NCBI GenBank assembly: GCA_011523845.1
Contig: WTFV01000004.1
Location: 1 to 34,684, forward strand
Length of the DNA: 34,684 nt
Reading direction: 5' to 3'
Source of the DNA: Acidobacteriota bacterium
GTDB lineage: Bacteria > Acidobacteriota > Vicinamibacteria > Vicinamibacterales > UBA8438
Shown: positions 16,721-24,556 of the stretch, in pieces
How the letters are laid out: every line of letters starts with the position of its first letter
Numbering within the stretch: position 1 is the stretch's first letter
Position numbers and translations under genes: made by a program
Notes under the pieces: model-generated
What the model saw: the letters and a program-made list of their open reading frames with translations, nothing else
Databases searched by the model: none
Told to the model about the DNA's origin: nothing

Positions 16721-17980
16721 ATGCAGAAATCGCCAAGCGTTCTCGAACCGCCGCTGACCAGCCCGGTCGACATCCTCCTCGCGGACGTTGCGATCAGGAT
16801 TCAGCTCAGCCGGACCGACTACGACAAGGCCGTCCAGCGGTACGGCACCATCAACGAGTGGATCGAGCGGCCGGACAGTCCGGTGCGCGACCGCGTCCAG
16901 ATCATCTACCCGCAGGGATCCATGGCGACCAGATCGACCATCGCGTCGAGGCTGAGGACGGACGAGTTCGACATCGACCTGGTCGCTCAACTCGACCTGC
17001 CGCCGGACATCACGCCCGTGGGCGCCCTGGACTTGTTGTACTCCGCCATACGGGGAGAGCCCGGCTCCAGATACTACCGGATGGCGAAACGCCGAACTCG
17101 TTGCGTCACCATCGAGTACAGCGACGACATGCATCTCGACGTCACGCCGATGCTGCGACGGTGGGGGACACCCGAGCGCGAGAGCGAGCTCTTCCATCAC
17201 CGTCCGGAGGCGCCGTCCGAACCCGGCTATCGATGCATCGCCAACCCGTACGGATTCGCGGAGTGGTTCAAGCAGAACACACCGTTCGACCAGGACTTCG
17301 CCGCCGCCTACGCGAAACGATCGTATGACCACGAATACATGATCGCGACGGCAAGGGCGGACAGCGAACCGGTTCCCGCACAAGCGCCGGCCTTCGAAAA
17401 GTCCAGGGCGGTGATCGCGCTCCAGCTTCTGAAGCGCTGGCGCAACGTTCGGTACGACGCTCGTTCGTCACGTCGCCCACCGTCGATCATGATCTCGAAG
17501 CTGGTTGCCGATGCGGCCAACCACACCGGCGGATTGGCCGAAGAACTGTTGCACCAGGCGAGGCACATGCTGTCGGAGATCGAGCGATGGCAGCACGTCG
17601 GACAGCGCATTCGCGTGGCGAATCCGGTGTGTCCCGAGGACGTGCTCACCGATCGCTGGCCGGAATCTCTCCGCTCGCAGACCGTGTTCGTCGAAGATCT
17701 GCGCGCACTGGTCATCAGGGTGGAGCGTCTGGTCTCCGGATGCTCTCTTGATGAGATGAAGCGAATCATGGTCGAGCTGTTCGGCGAAACGCCGACGTCG
17801 GACGTCTTCCTTGATTATGCGCAGCGCCAGGGCGACGCTATTGCGAAGGGACGGAGCCGGCACGTTACCGGCACGGGAAGGATCGTGGCGCCTGCAATCG
17901 CCGGCGGGTCTGCTGTGGTTCCGCCCCGGGCGACGGCAACGCCGACGCACACATTCTACGGCGGCGATCGACTCAGGTGA
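16721..17980 (+). CDS. CBASS cyclic-oligonucleotide synthase (CD-NTase)
   Basis: The 419-residue protein is a cGAS/DncV-like nucleotidyltransferase that makes a cyclic nucleotide second messenger on phage infection. The core shows the GS motif (PQGSMAT, Gly66-Ser67), the catalytic acidic pair in EFDIDLV (Asp84, Asp86) and the third Asp in HLDVTPM (Asp140). The helical C-terminal lobe follows. The last residues are HTFYGGDRLR, with a Gly-Gly close to the C-terminus, the end that E2-type proteins engage in type II CBASS. The start has a well-placed GGAG site. It is the first gene of an operon driven from the palindromic operator and overlaps the E2-like gene by GTGA. Which clade and which cyclic product cannot be read safely. 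Confidence 0.88.
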   Translation: MQKSPSVLEPPLTSPVDILLADVAIRIQLSRTDYDKAVQRYGTINEWIERPDSPVRDRVQIIYPQGSMATRSTIASRLRTDEFDIDLVAQLDLPPDITPVGALDLLYSAIRGEPGSRYYRMAKRRTRCVTIEYSDDMHLDVTPMLRRWGTPERESELFHHRPEAPSEPGYRCIANPYGFAEWFKQNTPFDQDFAAAYAKRSYDHEYMIATARADSEPVPAQAPAFEKSRAVIALQLLKRWRNVRYDARSSRRPPSIMISKLVADAANHTGGLAEELLHQARHMLSEIERWQHVGQRIRVANPVCPEDVLTDRWPESLRSQTVFVEDLRALVIRVERLVSGCSLDEMKRIMVELFGETPTSDVFLDYAQRQGDAIAKGRSRHVTGTGRIVAPAIAGGSAVVPPRATATPTHTFYGGDRLR

Positions 17981-18429
17981 GAAAGCTGACGACGTGGGAC
18001 CAGGTCGAATCGATGCGGAGAACATGGTCCGAATTCCGTGTTCTGCAGCGGGGGCGCCGCTTCGTCAGTTGGGTCGGAAGACTACAACCGCTTTGCCAGG
18101 CGTACACCGTTTGTGTGATGTATCGCCGGGAACCGGAGGTTGGAATTGTCGCTGGGTTTCTTCCGTCTGTGGTTGTAATCGACCCGTTGGTGCACGGGAG
18201 GGATGACGCGCCGGGAGAACCGATTCCGCATCATTATCCGAATCCCGAATATCCGGAGTTGCCGTTTCTCTGTCTGTACGACCCCGACGCTGGCGAATGG
18301 CATCCCGGGATGGCAATCGCCAGAACGATCGTTCCCTGGACGATAGATTGGCTTGCGTGCTACGAAGGTTGGCTCGCGACCGGCGAATGGACAGGAGGCG
18401 GGCGACACCCTGCGACAGAGCTGTCATGA
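17977..18429 (+). CDS. E2-like conjugation protein of short type II CBASS
   Basis: The 150-residue protein matches the stand-alone E2-like component of short type II CBASS. Near residue 85 is PHHYPNPEYP, followed by LPFLCLYDP with the candidate active cysteine at Cys99. Then come EWHPGMAIARTIVPW and WLACYEGWLATGEW-GGGRHP, the typical end of this family. No E1 domain or JAB peptidase gene is present, which defines the short form. The family is thought to modify or prime the CD-NTase through its C-terminus. The GTG at 17977 overlaps the upstream stop, and the stop overlaps the patatin start (ATGA). Base composition here and in the next gene is visibly less GC-rich than in the DISARM genes. Confidence 0.82.
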   Translation: MRKLTTWDQVESMRRTWSEFRVLQRGRRFVSWVGRLQPLCQAYTVCVMYRREPEVGIVAGFLPSVVVIDPLVHGRDDAPGEPIPHHYPNPEYPELPFLCLYDPDAGEWHPGMAIARTIVPWTIDWLACYEGWLATGEWTGGGRHPATELS

Positions 18430-19466
18430 ATGTGGAGGTGCCGAGGCGATCCGCAGGCGCTCTGAGGCGTCACCGGATTCCGCTGCCATGGCCCGAAGAC
18501 CGACAGTTTCGAGTCCTCTCGATAGATGGAGGCGGGATCCGAGGGGTTTTTCCGGCGGCATTCCTTGCGGGTCTTGAGGAGACCTACCTCCGCGGCCAAT
18601 CGGTGGCCGACTATTTTGACCTCATCGCTGGAACGTCGACAGGAGGCATCATCGCGCTCGGGCTCGCCAGCGGTCTCCGAGCGTCCGAGTTGCGGGACGT
18701 ATACGTACGGCGCGGATGCGAGATTTTTCCGGCGCCTTGGACGGGCGTTCCGGGGATCGTGGCGCGGCAGTGGAAGAGTTTCTACCGACTCTTCCGGTAC
18801 CGCTACGACCGAGCGGCGCTCGCGCGCGTACTGAAGGACGTGCTCGGCGACCGAACATTCGGTAGAGCGACCTCGCGGTTGTGCATCCCGTCATTCGATG
18901 GCAGGCACGGAGAGGTATACATCTTCAAGACGCCGCACCATCCGGATTTTGTCAGGGACGGGAAGGAACGAATGACGAAGGTGGCGGCAGCCACCGGGGC
19001 GGCACCGACGTACTTTCGTCCGCTTCAGGATGGCGGCTATACGTTCGTCGATGGCGGCGTCTGGGCGAACAACCCCGCGATGATTGCGCTGGTAGACGCA
19101 CTCACGTGCTTTACAGTGTCGCGCTCCGGGATCAGTATTCTTACTCTGGGCTGCGGGGACGAGCCGTACGTGGTCGGAAGATCCAAATTGCTGTTCGGAG
19201 GGATGTTCGCGTGGCGGGACGTCATTGGTGCGGCGATGAAGTTTCAGTCACAGAACGCTCTGGGACAGGCCGGGTTGTTGATTGGCGGCGACAGGGTCGT
19301 TCGGATAGACGTACCCGAGATGGACCGTCTCATGGAGTTGGACGATTGGCGTCGCGCTGTCCTGGAGCTGCCGGCAGCGGCAAAGGCGGCTGTCGTGGAG
19401 AATGGCGACCGCATCGCGGCGACCTTTCTCTCCGAGCGGGCCGCGCCGTACGCGCCGGTAGTATAG
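18426..19466 (+). CDS. capV: patatin-like phospholipase effector (CapV type)
   Basis: The 346-residue protein is a patatin-family lipase, the CapV effector class that degrades the inner membrane when activated by the CBASS messenger. The oxyanion loop is SIDGGGIRG (residues 32-40), the nucleophile elbow is GTSTG (Ser71), and the catalytic Asp lies in FVDGGVWANNPA (Asp209). Length and motif spacing are normal, with no signal peptide, consistent with a cytoplasmic enzyme acting on the membrane from inside. The ATG at 18426 overlaps the E2 stop. It is the third gene of the CBASS operon and its stop abuts the GTG of the next small ORF. Confidence 0.92.
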   Translation: MNVEVPRRSAGALRRHRIPLPWPEDRQFRVLSIDGGGIRGVFPAAFLAGLEETYLRGQSVADYFDLIAGTSTGGIIALGLASGLRASELRDVYVRRGCEIFPAPWTGVPGIVARQWKSFYRLFRYRYDRAALARVLKDVLGDRTFGRATSRLCIPSFDGRHGEVYIFKTPHHPDFVRDGKERMTKVAAATGAAPTYFRPLQDGGYTFVDGGVWANNPAMIALVDALTCFTVSRSGISILTLGCGDEPYVVGRSKLLFGGMFAWRDVIGAAMKFQSQNALGQAGLLIGGDRVVRIDVPEMDRLMELDDWRRAVLELPAAAKAAVVENGDRIAATFLSERAAPYAPVV

Positions 19467-19646
19467 GTGAGCGAACAGCAGCGTAGAGACTGGCCGCAGA
19501 ACGCGTGGGCCGTCGACGAGGAGGGGATGGTCTACGAAGGGCGCCTCGGCAATCTCGAAATAGGAGAGTATCACGGCTATCCGATGAAACAGGATGACGG
19601 TTTTGCCGGGTTCATCCGGGCCGAGTGGAAGAGGCGGGGGACATGA
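19467..19646 (+). CDS. 59-residue conserved-looking small protein
   Basis: A GTG start directly after the CapV stop opens a 59-residue frame ending in TGA at 19644-19646, where the next ATG overlaps. The product is small, charged and aromatic, with VYEGRLGN, GEYHGYPM and FIRAEWKRR segments. It has no cysteine pair or membrane helix. Perfect packing between two genes argues that it is real. I do not recognise a function. It could belong to the CBASS operon or be the first gene of the downstream ImmA-like/hypermodification set; the pattern of YHGYP near the C-terminus would be a useful search handle. Confidence 0.6.
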   Translation: MSEQQRRDWPQNAWAVDEEGMVYEGRLGNLEIGEYHGYPMKQDDGFAGFIRAEWKRRGT

Positions 19647-21023
19647 TGCTCGAAGTTGAAGCCGCTTGGTGTCGGAAGGTGGGCGAGGACATCGCGGGGA
19701 TGCCGGGGACTGTAGAGGACGAGGCGACGCTGGCGGAGATTGGCGTGGCCGTCGAACGAGTGACGCTGACGAGGGCGGTGGATGATCGCACCGGGCAGGC
19801 GCGTAGCGGCGGAAGGCTGTCGGCCCACAGACTGGCGGAATGGTTGATATGGAACTGGTGGCGCTTGCGCTGGGAGCCGTCTCATCAGAATGCGCGGCGC
19901 GATCAGCGCATCGGGTGGCGTCAGGCCCACGAGTTGGCGAGCATCGGGGGCGGGTGGCTGTGGCCGAACGTCACGATCACATGCGACGGTGTCCGAGTGG
20001 TGCTGGATGCGCGACCGTCCCCGGAGGTTTGGACGGAGCCACTGCGTTACGTTACGAGTCGACGGGTGGTGGTTCCGGCAGAGGTGTTCGAAGCCGGTGT
20101 GGACGACTTCCTGCAGCGCGTGCTGTCGCGGCTGGAGGAGTGGTCGCTCCCCGAGACCGACCCTCGGTGTCGCATGGCGGGAACTGGCGACGGAGCGTGC
20201 CGATCCGGAACTGGTTCGATACCGGCGGATCGAGGCGTATCTCGGCTGCGATGCCGATGATGCGGACCCGCAGCAGGTCGAGCAGGTGATCGTGGATGGG
20301 CGGACGTTGGGGGAGGGCGCCATGTTCGAGGTCGCGGCCGATCGGCTCTTGACCGCGGCCGAGTTTCGGGAGGCGGCGCGTTTCGACGCCGACCCGGACG
20401 CTGGCGTGACAGCGCCCGTGAATGTCGGGAACGGCGGTGGTCAACGGGCTGCGTGGGAGGTCGGCGTCGAAGCGGCGTCTGCGCTGCGGCACCGGGAACG
20501 ACTGGGTGACGGTGTGATATCGGATCAACGGCTGGCCGATCTCTGCGCCGTCGATACACGCGCGCTTCGCGCCGCGAACACCAGTGTGAACATGGCTTTC
20601 GCGCTCGACGACCGGCGAGCGGGCGGCCGTATCGTCCTGCGATCGCACTGGCGGACCGGACGGCGATTCGAGGCCGGGAGGCTGCTCGCCGACCGCCTGC
20701 TGGCCGGAACGGACGACAAGCTGCGGCCGGCTACCGGCGCCGCCACCTACCGGCAAAAGATGCAGCGCGCGTTCGCCGCCGAGTTGCTGTGTCCGGTCGA
20801 GAGCCTCCTCGACGTGCTGGCGGACGACTTCTCGGAGGACGCGCGGACAACTGCGGCCGAACAATTCGGCGTGTCCCCGCTGGCGGTCACGGCAGTGTTG
20901 GCGAACAACGGCTTCGTCCACTGGGATGAGGCTCGGGATCCGGATGTTCGCCCGTCCGCGTTGTCGGACCGAACGCCCGACGCAAACCCGAGGATGTCCG
21001 CGCCACGACGAGATGCCCGATGA
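19643..21023 (+). pseudogene. frameshifted ImmA/IrrE-like protein gene
   Basis: Two frames must be joined to read this gene. The first runs from ATG 19643 to about 20160; the second continues from about 20164 to the stop at 21023. Removing one C from the CCC run at 20161-20163 gives a smooth 459-residue protein reading PETDLGVAWRELATE across the joint. The C-terminal part (ATYRQKMQRAFAAELLCPVESL, then AAEQFGVSPLAVTAVLANNG) resembles the end of ImmA/IrrE-type peptidases. At the place of the HExxH motif it has only RRFEAGRLLADRL, so it looks catalytically dead, probably a scaffold or sensor. A decayed fragment of a close relative sits at 10264-10395. It overlaps both neighbours (ATGA at each end). 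A sequencing error is as likely as a true mutation. Confidence 0.7.
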
Positions 21024-22036
21024 ATGAGGGTTCCGGCGTGACACCCGTTGCGAGGCGCTCCCAGCCCCGGCCGTCGAAGCTCTATCGGGTTCTATGGCGT
21101 TTCGCGGCGGAACGCCAGCGCATCTACTTGCGGCGGGTGGCCGGGGATGTCGGTCCCTGGACGGACGACCCGGTGCTGTCGGCGTACCGGTTCACGAACG
21201 CCTTCCGCGCCGCGGACCGGGTGAGCCAGTACCTGATTCGGCTGGCCTACGCCGATCCCTTCGCGAGTGATCAGACGCTGTTCCTGCGGGTCTTGCTGTT
21301 CAAGACGTTCAACCGGATCGACACATGGGAGTACATCGTCCGGAATCTCGGACCGCCTGTCGCTTTTCGTTTCAACTACACGGCGTGTGACGAGTTGCTT
21401 GCGGCCCGCCTCGGGGAGGGCACTCCGATCTATTCGGCTGCCTACATCATGCCGTCCGGCGGCCGTCGGGGCGTTCCCAAGCATCGCGTACACCTCCACC
21501 TGATTCGCGACATGGTCGCCTACGGGCTGCCGCAGCGGGTCATGCAGGCGCGTTCGCTGGAAGATGTGTACACGCTGTTGCGCGGTTGGCGGACGCTGGG
21601 ACCGTTCCTGGCGTTTCAGTACGCCATCGACCTCAACTACACGGCACTGATGTCCCACGCGGAGCGCGACTTCGTGGTGGCCGGTCCGGGTGCGCGGGAC
21701 GGCCTGACGAAGTGTTTCGATTGGCTCGGGGACTACACCCTCGCCGAACACATCGTCTGGATGACCGAGCGGCAGGAGGAGGAGTTCGAGCGCTACGGCC
21801 TGCGCTTCGATGGCCTTTGGGGCCGACCGTTGCAGCCGATCGACGTGCAGAACCTGCTCTGCGAGGTATCGAAATACACCCGAGTCACCCATCCGGAAGT
21901 CCAGGGACAGTCCGGCCGAACTCGCATCAAGCAGCGATTCAAGGCGGCCGGCGTCCCGCCCAGGCCGTTCTTTCCGCCGAAGTGGGGATTGAATCGGCGC
22001 ATCGACGAGTGGTTTGCCGCGGCTTGTCCGCTATGA
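21020..22036 (+). CDS. DNA base hypermodification protein (5-hmdU kinase / thymine pyrophosphorylase helical-domain family)
   Basis: The 338-residue, all-helical protein resembles the family named for phage 5-hydroxymethyl-dU DNA kinases and alpha-glutamyl/putrescinyl-thymine pyrophosphorylases. The recognisable signature is YRFTNAFRAADRVSQYLI near residues 60-75, followed by LLFKTFNRIDTWE, and later AYIMPSGG and GPFLAFQYAIDLNY. In phages this family replaces the 5-hydroxyl group of modified uracil with bulky adducts. Here it stands without a P-loop kinase domain. It overlaps the ImmA-like gene upstream (ATGA) and meets the MazG-like gene tail to tail with a 3-bp gap. With the TS-like and MazG genes opposite, it suggests base or nucleotide modification; the exact substrate is unknown. 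Confidence 0.75.
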   Translation: MNEGSGVTPVARRSQPRPSKLYRVLWRFAAERQRIYLRRVAGDVGPWTDDPVLSAYRFTNAFRAADRVSQYLIRLAYADPFASDQTLFLRVLLFKTFNRIDTWEYIVRNLGPPVAFRFNYTACDELLAARLGEGTPIYSAAYIMPSGGRRGVPKHRVHLHLIRDMVAYGLPQRVMQARSLEDVYTLLRGWRTLGPFLAFQYAIDLNYTALMSHAERDFVVAGPGARDGLTKCFDWLGDYTLAEHIVWMTERQEEEFERYGLRFDGLWGRPLQPIDVQNLLCEVSKYTRVTHPEVQGQSGRTRIKQRFKAAGVPPRPFFPPKWGLNRRIDEWFAAACPL

Positions 22037-22039
22037 GCC

Positions 22040-23158
22040 CTACGGTGCGGCAAACGACTCGACCGATTGTCTTGCCGTCTGGCGGCTGCTCGGCGCCGCG
22101 TAGCGGAGGTTGCGGTTGTCCAGGTCCACGGTCACCGTACCGCCACCGTTGTCCCGAAGGGCCCGGAAGACGCGGTAGCCATTGAGGATGGCCTCCTCCC
22201 ACTGCCACAGTGGCACCGCATCCACTTCGAAACCCCGCACGAACTCGCTGATGGTCTTGAGCAAGTCGTAGTCGACATGGTCGATGCCGTCGTAGAAGCG
22301 TGTCTCCTTCGCTCGGCTGAAGACGGTCGCCGACACCGCCTCCTCGATGATCCTCGCCCGCGCGCCGTCCTCGTTCTCATCCACCCGGGGATTGCTCTTT
22401 CGCTTGCAGTTCAACAGGACGCGCAGGATCGGCGACCATCCCAGGTACGCTGCGTGCGCGAGATGGAATATGTCGTGGAACCTGTAGAAATCAGGCTCGT
22501 CGATGTTGTCGGTCAGACGATCTCCGAGATTCAGTCCGTTGCAGCGCAAGAGAACGACCTGCTTCCCGCTGCGACCGATTTGCCGAAACTCGACGTCGAG
22601 CGTGCGTGGAAGCTGTTCTTCCTCGTCGAAGTCGTCGTCGAACAAGGGAATGAACTCCCGAACCGGTGGCCATCGACTCTCCGTCTTCTCCAGGTTCCTT
22701 CGTGCGGCGTCGCGCAGGTCGACGCGCACTGAGCGGGCGACTCGCAGAAGAGCGCGCCAGATCGTGCCAAGCTGCGACGCGGCGACGTTGTCGGTCTTCT
22801 GTTGCAACGTGGCGAGAAGTGCCCCAGCCGCGCCGCCGAGCGTCAACGCCTCGGTCATCGCGTCGCCGTCACCGGGTCGGAGAGTGCGCCCAGCGAGCGC
22901 GTCCAGCTTCTGCACCTCGGATGGAGCCAGAATGGTTGCCAGACGAGCGAAGTACCAAAGAAGATCGCCGATCTCTTCGACGAGCCGGTTTCGATAGGAC
23001 GGGTACGCTGCGGTCTCGCGCTCCGCCTTCTTCAGTTCGGTGAGTACGCTGCCAGTTTCGCCGAAGAGACCTGCAGCGAGAAGGGAGACGTGATTGGGTC
23101 GGCCGGCGAGCCGATCCGTCTGCTCGGCATCGTTGCAGTAGTCAGTGAGCCACGGCAT
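22040..23158 (-). CDS. MazG-like nucleotide pyrophosphohydrolase with C-terminal helical domain
   Basis: The 372-residue protein has an N-terminal MazG-type four-helix nucleotide pyrophosphohydrolase domain. The metal-binding signature is split between LFGETGSVLTELKK (Glu34, Glu41) and VEEIGDLLWYF (Glu61, Glu62, Asp65). The C-terminal half carries FHDIFHLAHAAYLGW and RIIEEAVSATVFSRAKE, like the extra domain that follows MazG in base-modification neighbourhoods. MazG proteins hydrolyse (d)NTPs to monophosphates, so this could shape the pool used by the upstream TS-like enzyme. AAGGAG lies seven bases before the ATG at 23158, inside the end of the TS-like gene (17-bp overlap). It is the last gene of the minus-strand operon. 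Confidence 0.82.
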   Translation of the reverse strand: MPWLTDYCNDAEQTDRLAGRPNHVSLLAAGLFGETGSVLTELKKAERETAAYPSYRNRLVEEIGDLLWYFARLATILAPSEVQKLDALAGRTLRPGDGDAMTEALTLGGAAGALLATLQQKTDNVAASQLGTIWRALLRVARSVRVDLRDAARRNLEKTESRWPPVREFIPLFDDDFDEEEQLPRTLDVEFRQIGRSGKQVVLLRCNGLNLGDRLTDNIDEPDFYRFHDIFHLAHAAYLGWSPILRVLLNCKRKSNPRVDENEDGARARIIEEAVSATVFSRAKETRFYDGIDHVDYDLLKTISEFVRGFEVDAVPLWQWEEAILNGYRVFRALRDNGGGTVTVDLDNRNLRYAAPSSRQTARQSVESFAAP

Positions 23159-23924
23159 GGTTCGTCTCCTTGCGTTCTTCGGTTCGGCGGAGATCGTGCA
23201 GGAGCTTCCGCATCCTGGCTTTCGACTCGTTCAGGTATGCGTACGACGAATGAACCACCAGGCTGCCCGTGCCTCTGCCCACCTCATGCGCGACGCAGTC
23301 CTGCAACCTTGCGAGACCGAGCAGGTTGCCCGGAACCTTGTACCGATAGTCATGGCTCCGGTAGAAGGCGGCCAAGTGGACTGCGCCGTCGAAGAGTTTG
23401 AAGGACAGGTGCGAAAGACAGGGGCCGCCCATGCGGCGCGCTCCGTCGTCTGCCGGACTGTGGAGAGGCATGTCGAATTCGCCTTCTGCGACGCCGAGCT
23501 CGTAGCAGGACCTCTTCGGTCCAGTCTTCGTGATCTCGCTTTGCATCTTTTCGATCATCTGCCGCAAGGGATTGATGTACTTGTCGTTCGCGGTCCGCCG
23601 CCGGACCAAGCGATAGGCGTAGGTGCCCCAACGGATCGACGGGTGCTTCTTGATCGCCGGGTAGACCTTCTCGGGATAGAAATCCAGCACCCCCCGAAGA
23701 CCGCGGCGGCGGTACTCGACCCCGGGGAAGATCGTTTCCGCGACGGTGTGCATCGGAAACTGGCTCTCGTCGGCCAGGAACTTGTCGATTGCACGGTTGC
23801 TGCCGCCGGTCATCGGCGATTCAATTGCCAGGGTCAGATTGAGTATGGGGCCGTACTCCAGCAGGTAGTCCGCCGCCTGCATCCAGGCGTCGAGGCGGGT
23901 GTCGGCCTCGATCAGTTTCGCCAT
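23142..23924 (-). CDS. thymidylate-synthase-like enzyme (possible dUMP/dCMP hydroxymethylase)
   Basis: The 260-residue protein has the thymidylate synthase fold signature in its second half: nucleophile Cys169 in GGPCLSHLSF, the phosphate-binding RSHD at 189-192, PGNLLGL with Asn200 where ThyA has the base-discriminating Asn, and SSYAYLN near 226-232 in place of HLY. The N-terminal half (FPMHTVAETIFP, then LRGVLDFYPEKVYP) differs from housekeeping ThyA and resembles TS-like proteins of phage and hypermodification operons, some of which hydroxymethylate dUMP or dCMP. Chemistry here is therefore either methylation or hydroxymethylation of a pyrimidine nucleotide; sequence alone does not decide. 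ATG 23924 shares one base with the papain stop (TGATG); a GTG at 23927 is possible. Confidence 0.8.
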   Translation of the reverse strand: MAKLIEADTRLDAWMQAADYLLEYGPILNLTLAIESPMTGGSNRAIDKFLADESQFPMHTVAETIFPGVEYRRRGLRGVLDFYPEKVYPAIKKHPSIRWGTYAYRLVRRRTANDKYINPLRQMIEKMQSEITKTGPKRSCYELGVAEGEFDMPLHSPADDGARRMGGPCLSHLSFKLFDGAVHLAAFYRSHDYRYKVPGNLLGLARLQDCVAHEVGRGTGSLVVHSSYAYLNESKARMRKLLHDLRRTEERKETNHAVAH

Positions 23925-24556
23925 CACTTCACCTCGGCGGTCAACACCAGCACATCACGCAGGTGCTGAGACATGAAGGAATCGTCGAGCCACGCATGGC
24001 CGGCGTCGGCCCATTCCGTTCCCCAGCTATTGCGGATGAGGAAGCTGCGCGTCGTGTGGGTCGTACCGATTCCGACGGCCACCACCGCATGAAGTCCGCG
24101 AATCGGACCGGTTGAGGACATGATCCACGGCGGTGCGGGAGAGTAGAAGGCATCCGTCGTGGATATTCCCAGAACGGGAACGTGGCCGGCGTCCAGCAGC
24201 GCTTCGACCACATCTGGACTCTGCTCCTCGGAGGTGCTTTGTCGTCGATACAGTGTCAAATCCGCGGGCGGTGCCCATGCCGGCGGTGGTTCGTCCGCGT
24301 GATACGGGCAATCCGTTTCGGTCGGCTGCCCGGGATCGAGAAGTGCACGGGACACGTTCGAGAAGTCGACCCCCGCGTGTGTGCTGTCGTTTCCCGAGGC
24401 GAAATAGTGAAGGTACTCGGGCGACAGAGCCGTCGTCGAACCGCGGGCGTGCTCGTGCGCGGTCGTGGACGCATGCGCGAGGCAGGTCGGACGGCCACCC
24501 TGATCGCGGACGGGACCGAGCCGGGGGCGATAGTCGAGACGGATAGTGACGTTCAT
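23924..24556 (-). CDS. papain-like (C1 family) cysteine protease, no propeptide
   Basis: The 210-residue protein shows the complete papain catalytic set: oxyanion Gln19 and nucleophile Cys25 in VRDQGGRPTCLAHA, His156 in GLHAVVAVG, and Asn176 in IRNSWGTEWADAG. The numbering at Gln19/Cys25 matches mature papain, so there is neither a signal peptide nor an inhibitory propeptide. An active cytoplasmic protease without a propeptide would be dangerous unless held by something else. The gene immediately upstream (ATGA overlap) ends in a chagasin-like inhibitor domain, the obvious candidate. The start at 24556 is set by that overlap. The substrate is unknown. Confidence 0.88.
   Translation of the reverse strand: MNVTIRLDYRPRLGPVRDQGGRPTCLAHASTTAHEHARGSTTALSPEYLHYFASGNDSTHAGVDFSNVSRALLDPGQPTETDCPYHADEPPPAWAPPADLTLYRRQSTSEEQSPDVVEALLDAGHVPVLGISTTDAFYSPAPPWIMSSTGPIRGLHAVVAVGIGTTHTTRSFLIRNSWGTEWADAGHAWLDDSFMSQHLRDVLVLTAEVK

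Noticed and set aside
20161..20260. Programmed +1 frameshift in the ImmA-like gene
   Set aside because: There is no slippery-codon-plus-stop arrangement; the zero-frame stop is about 100 bp downstream.
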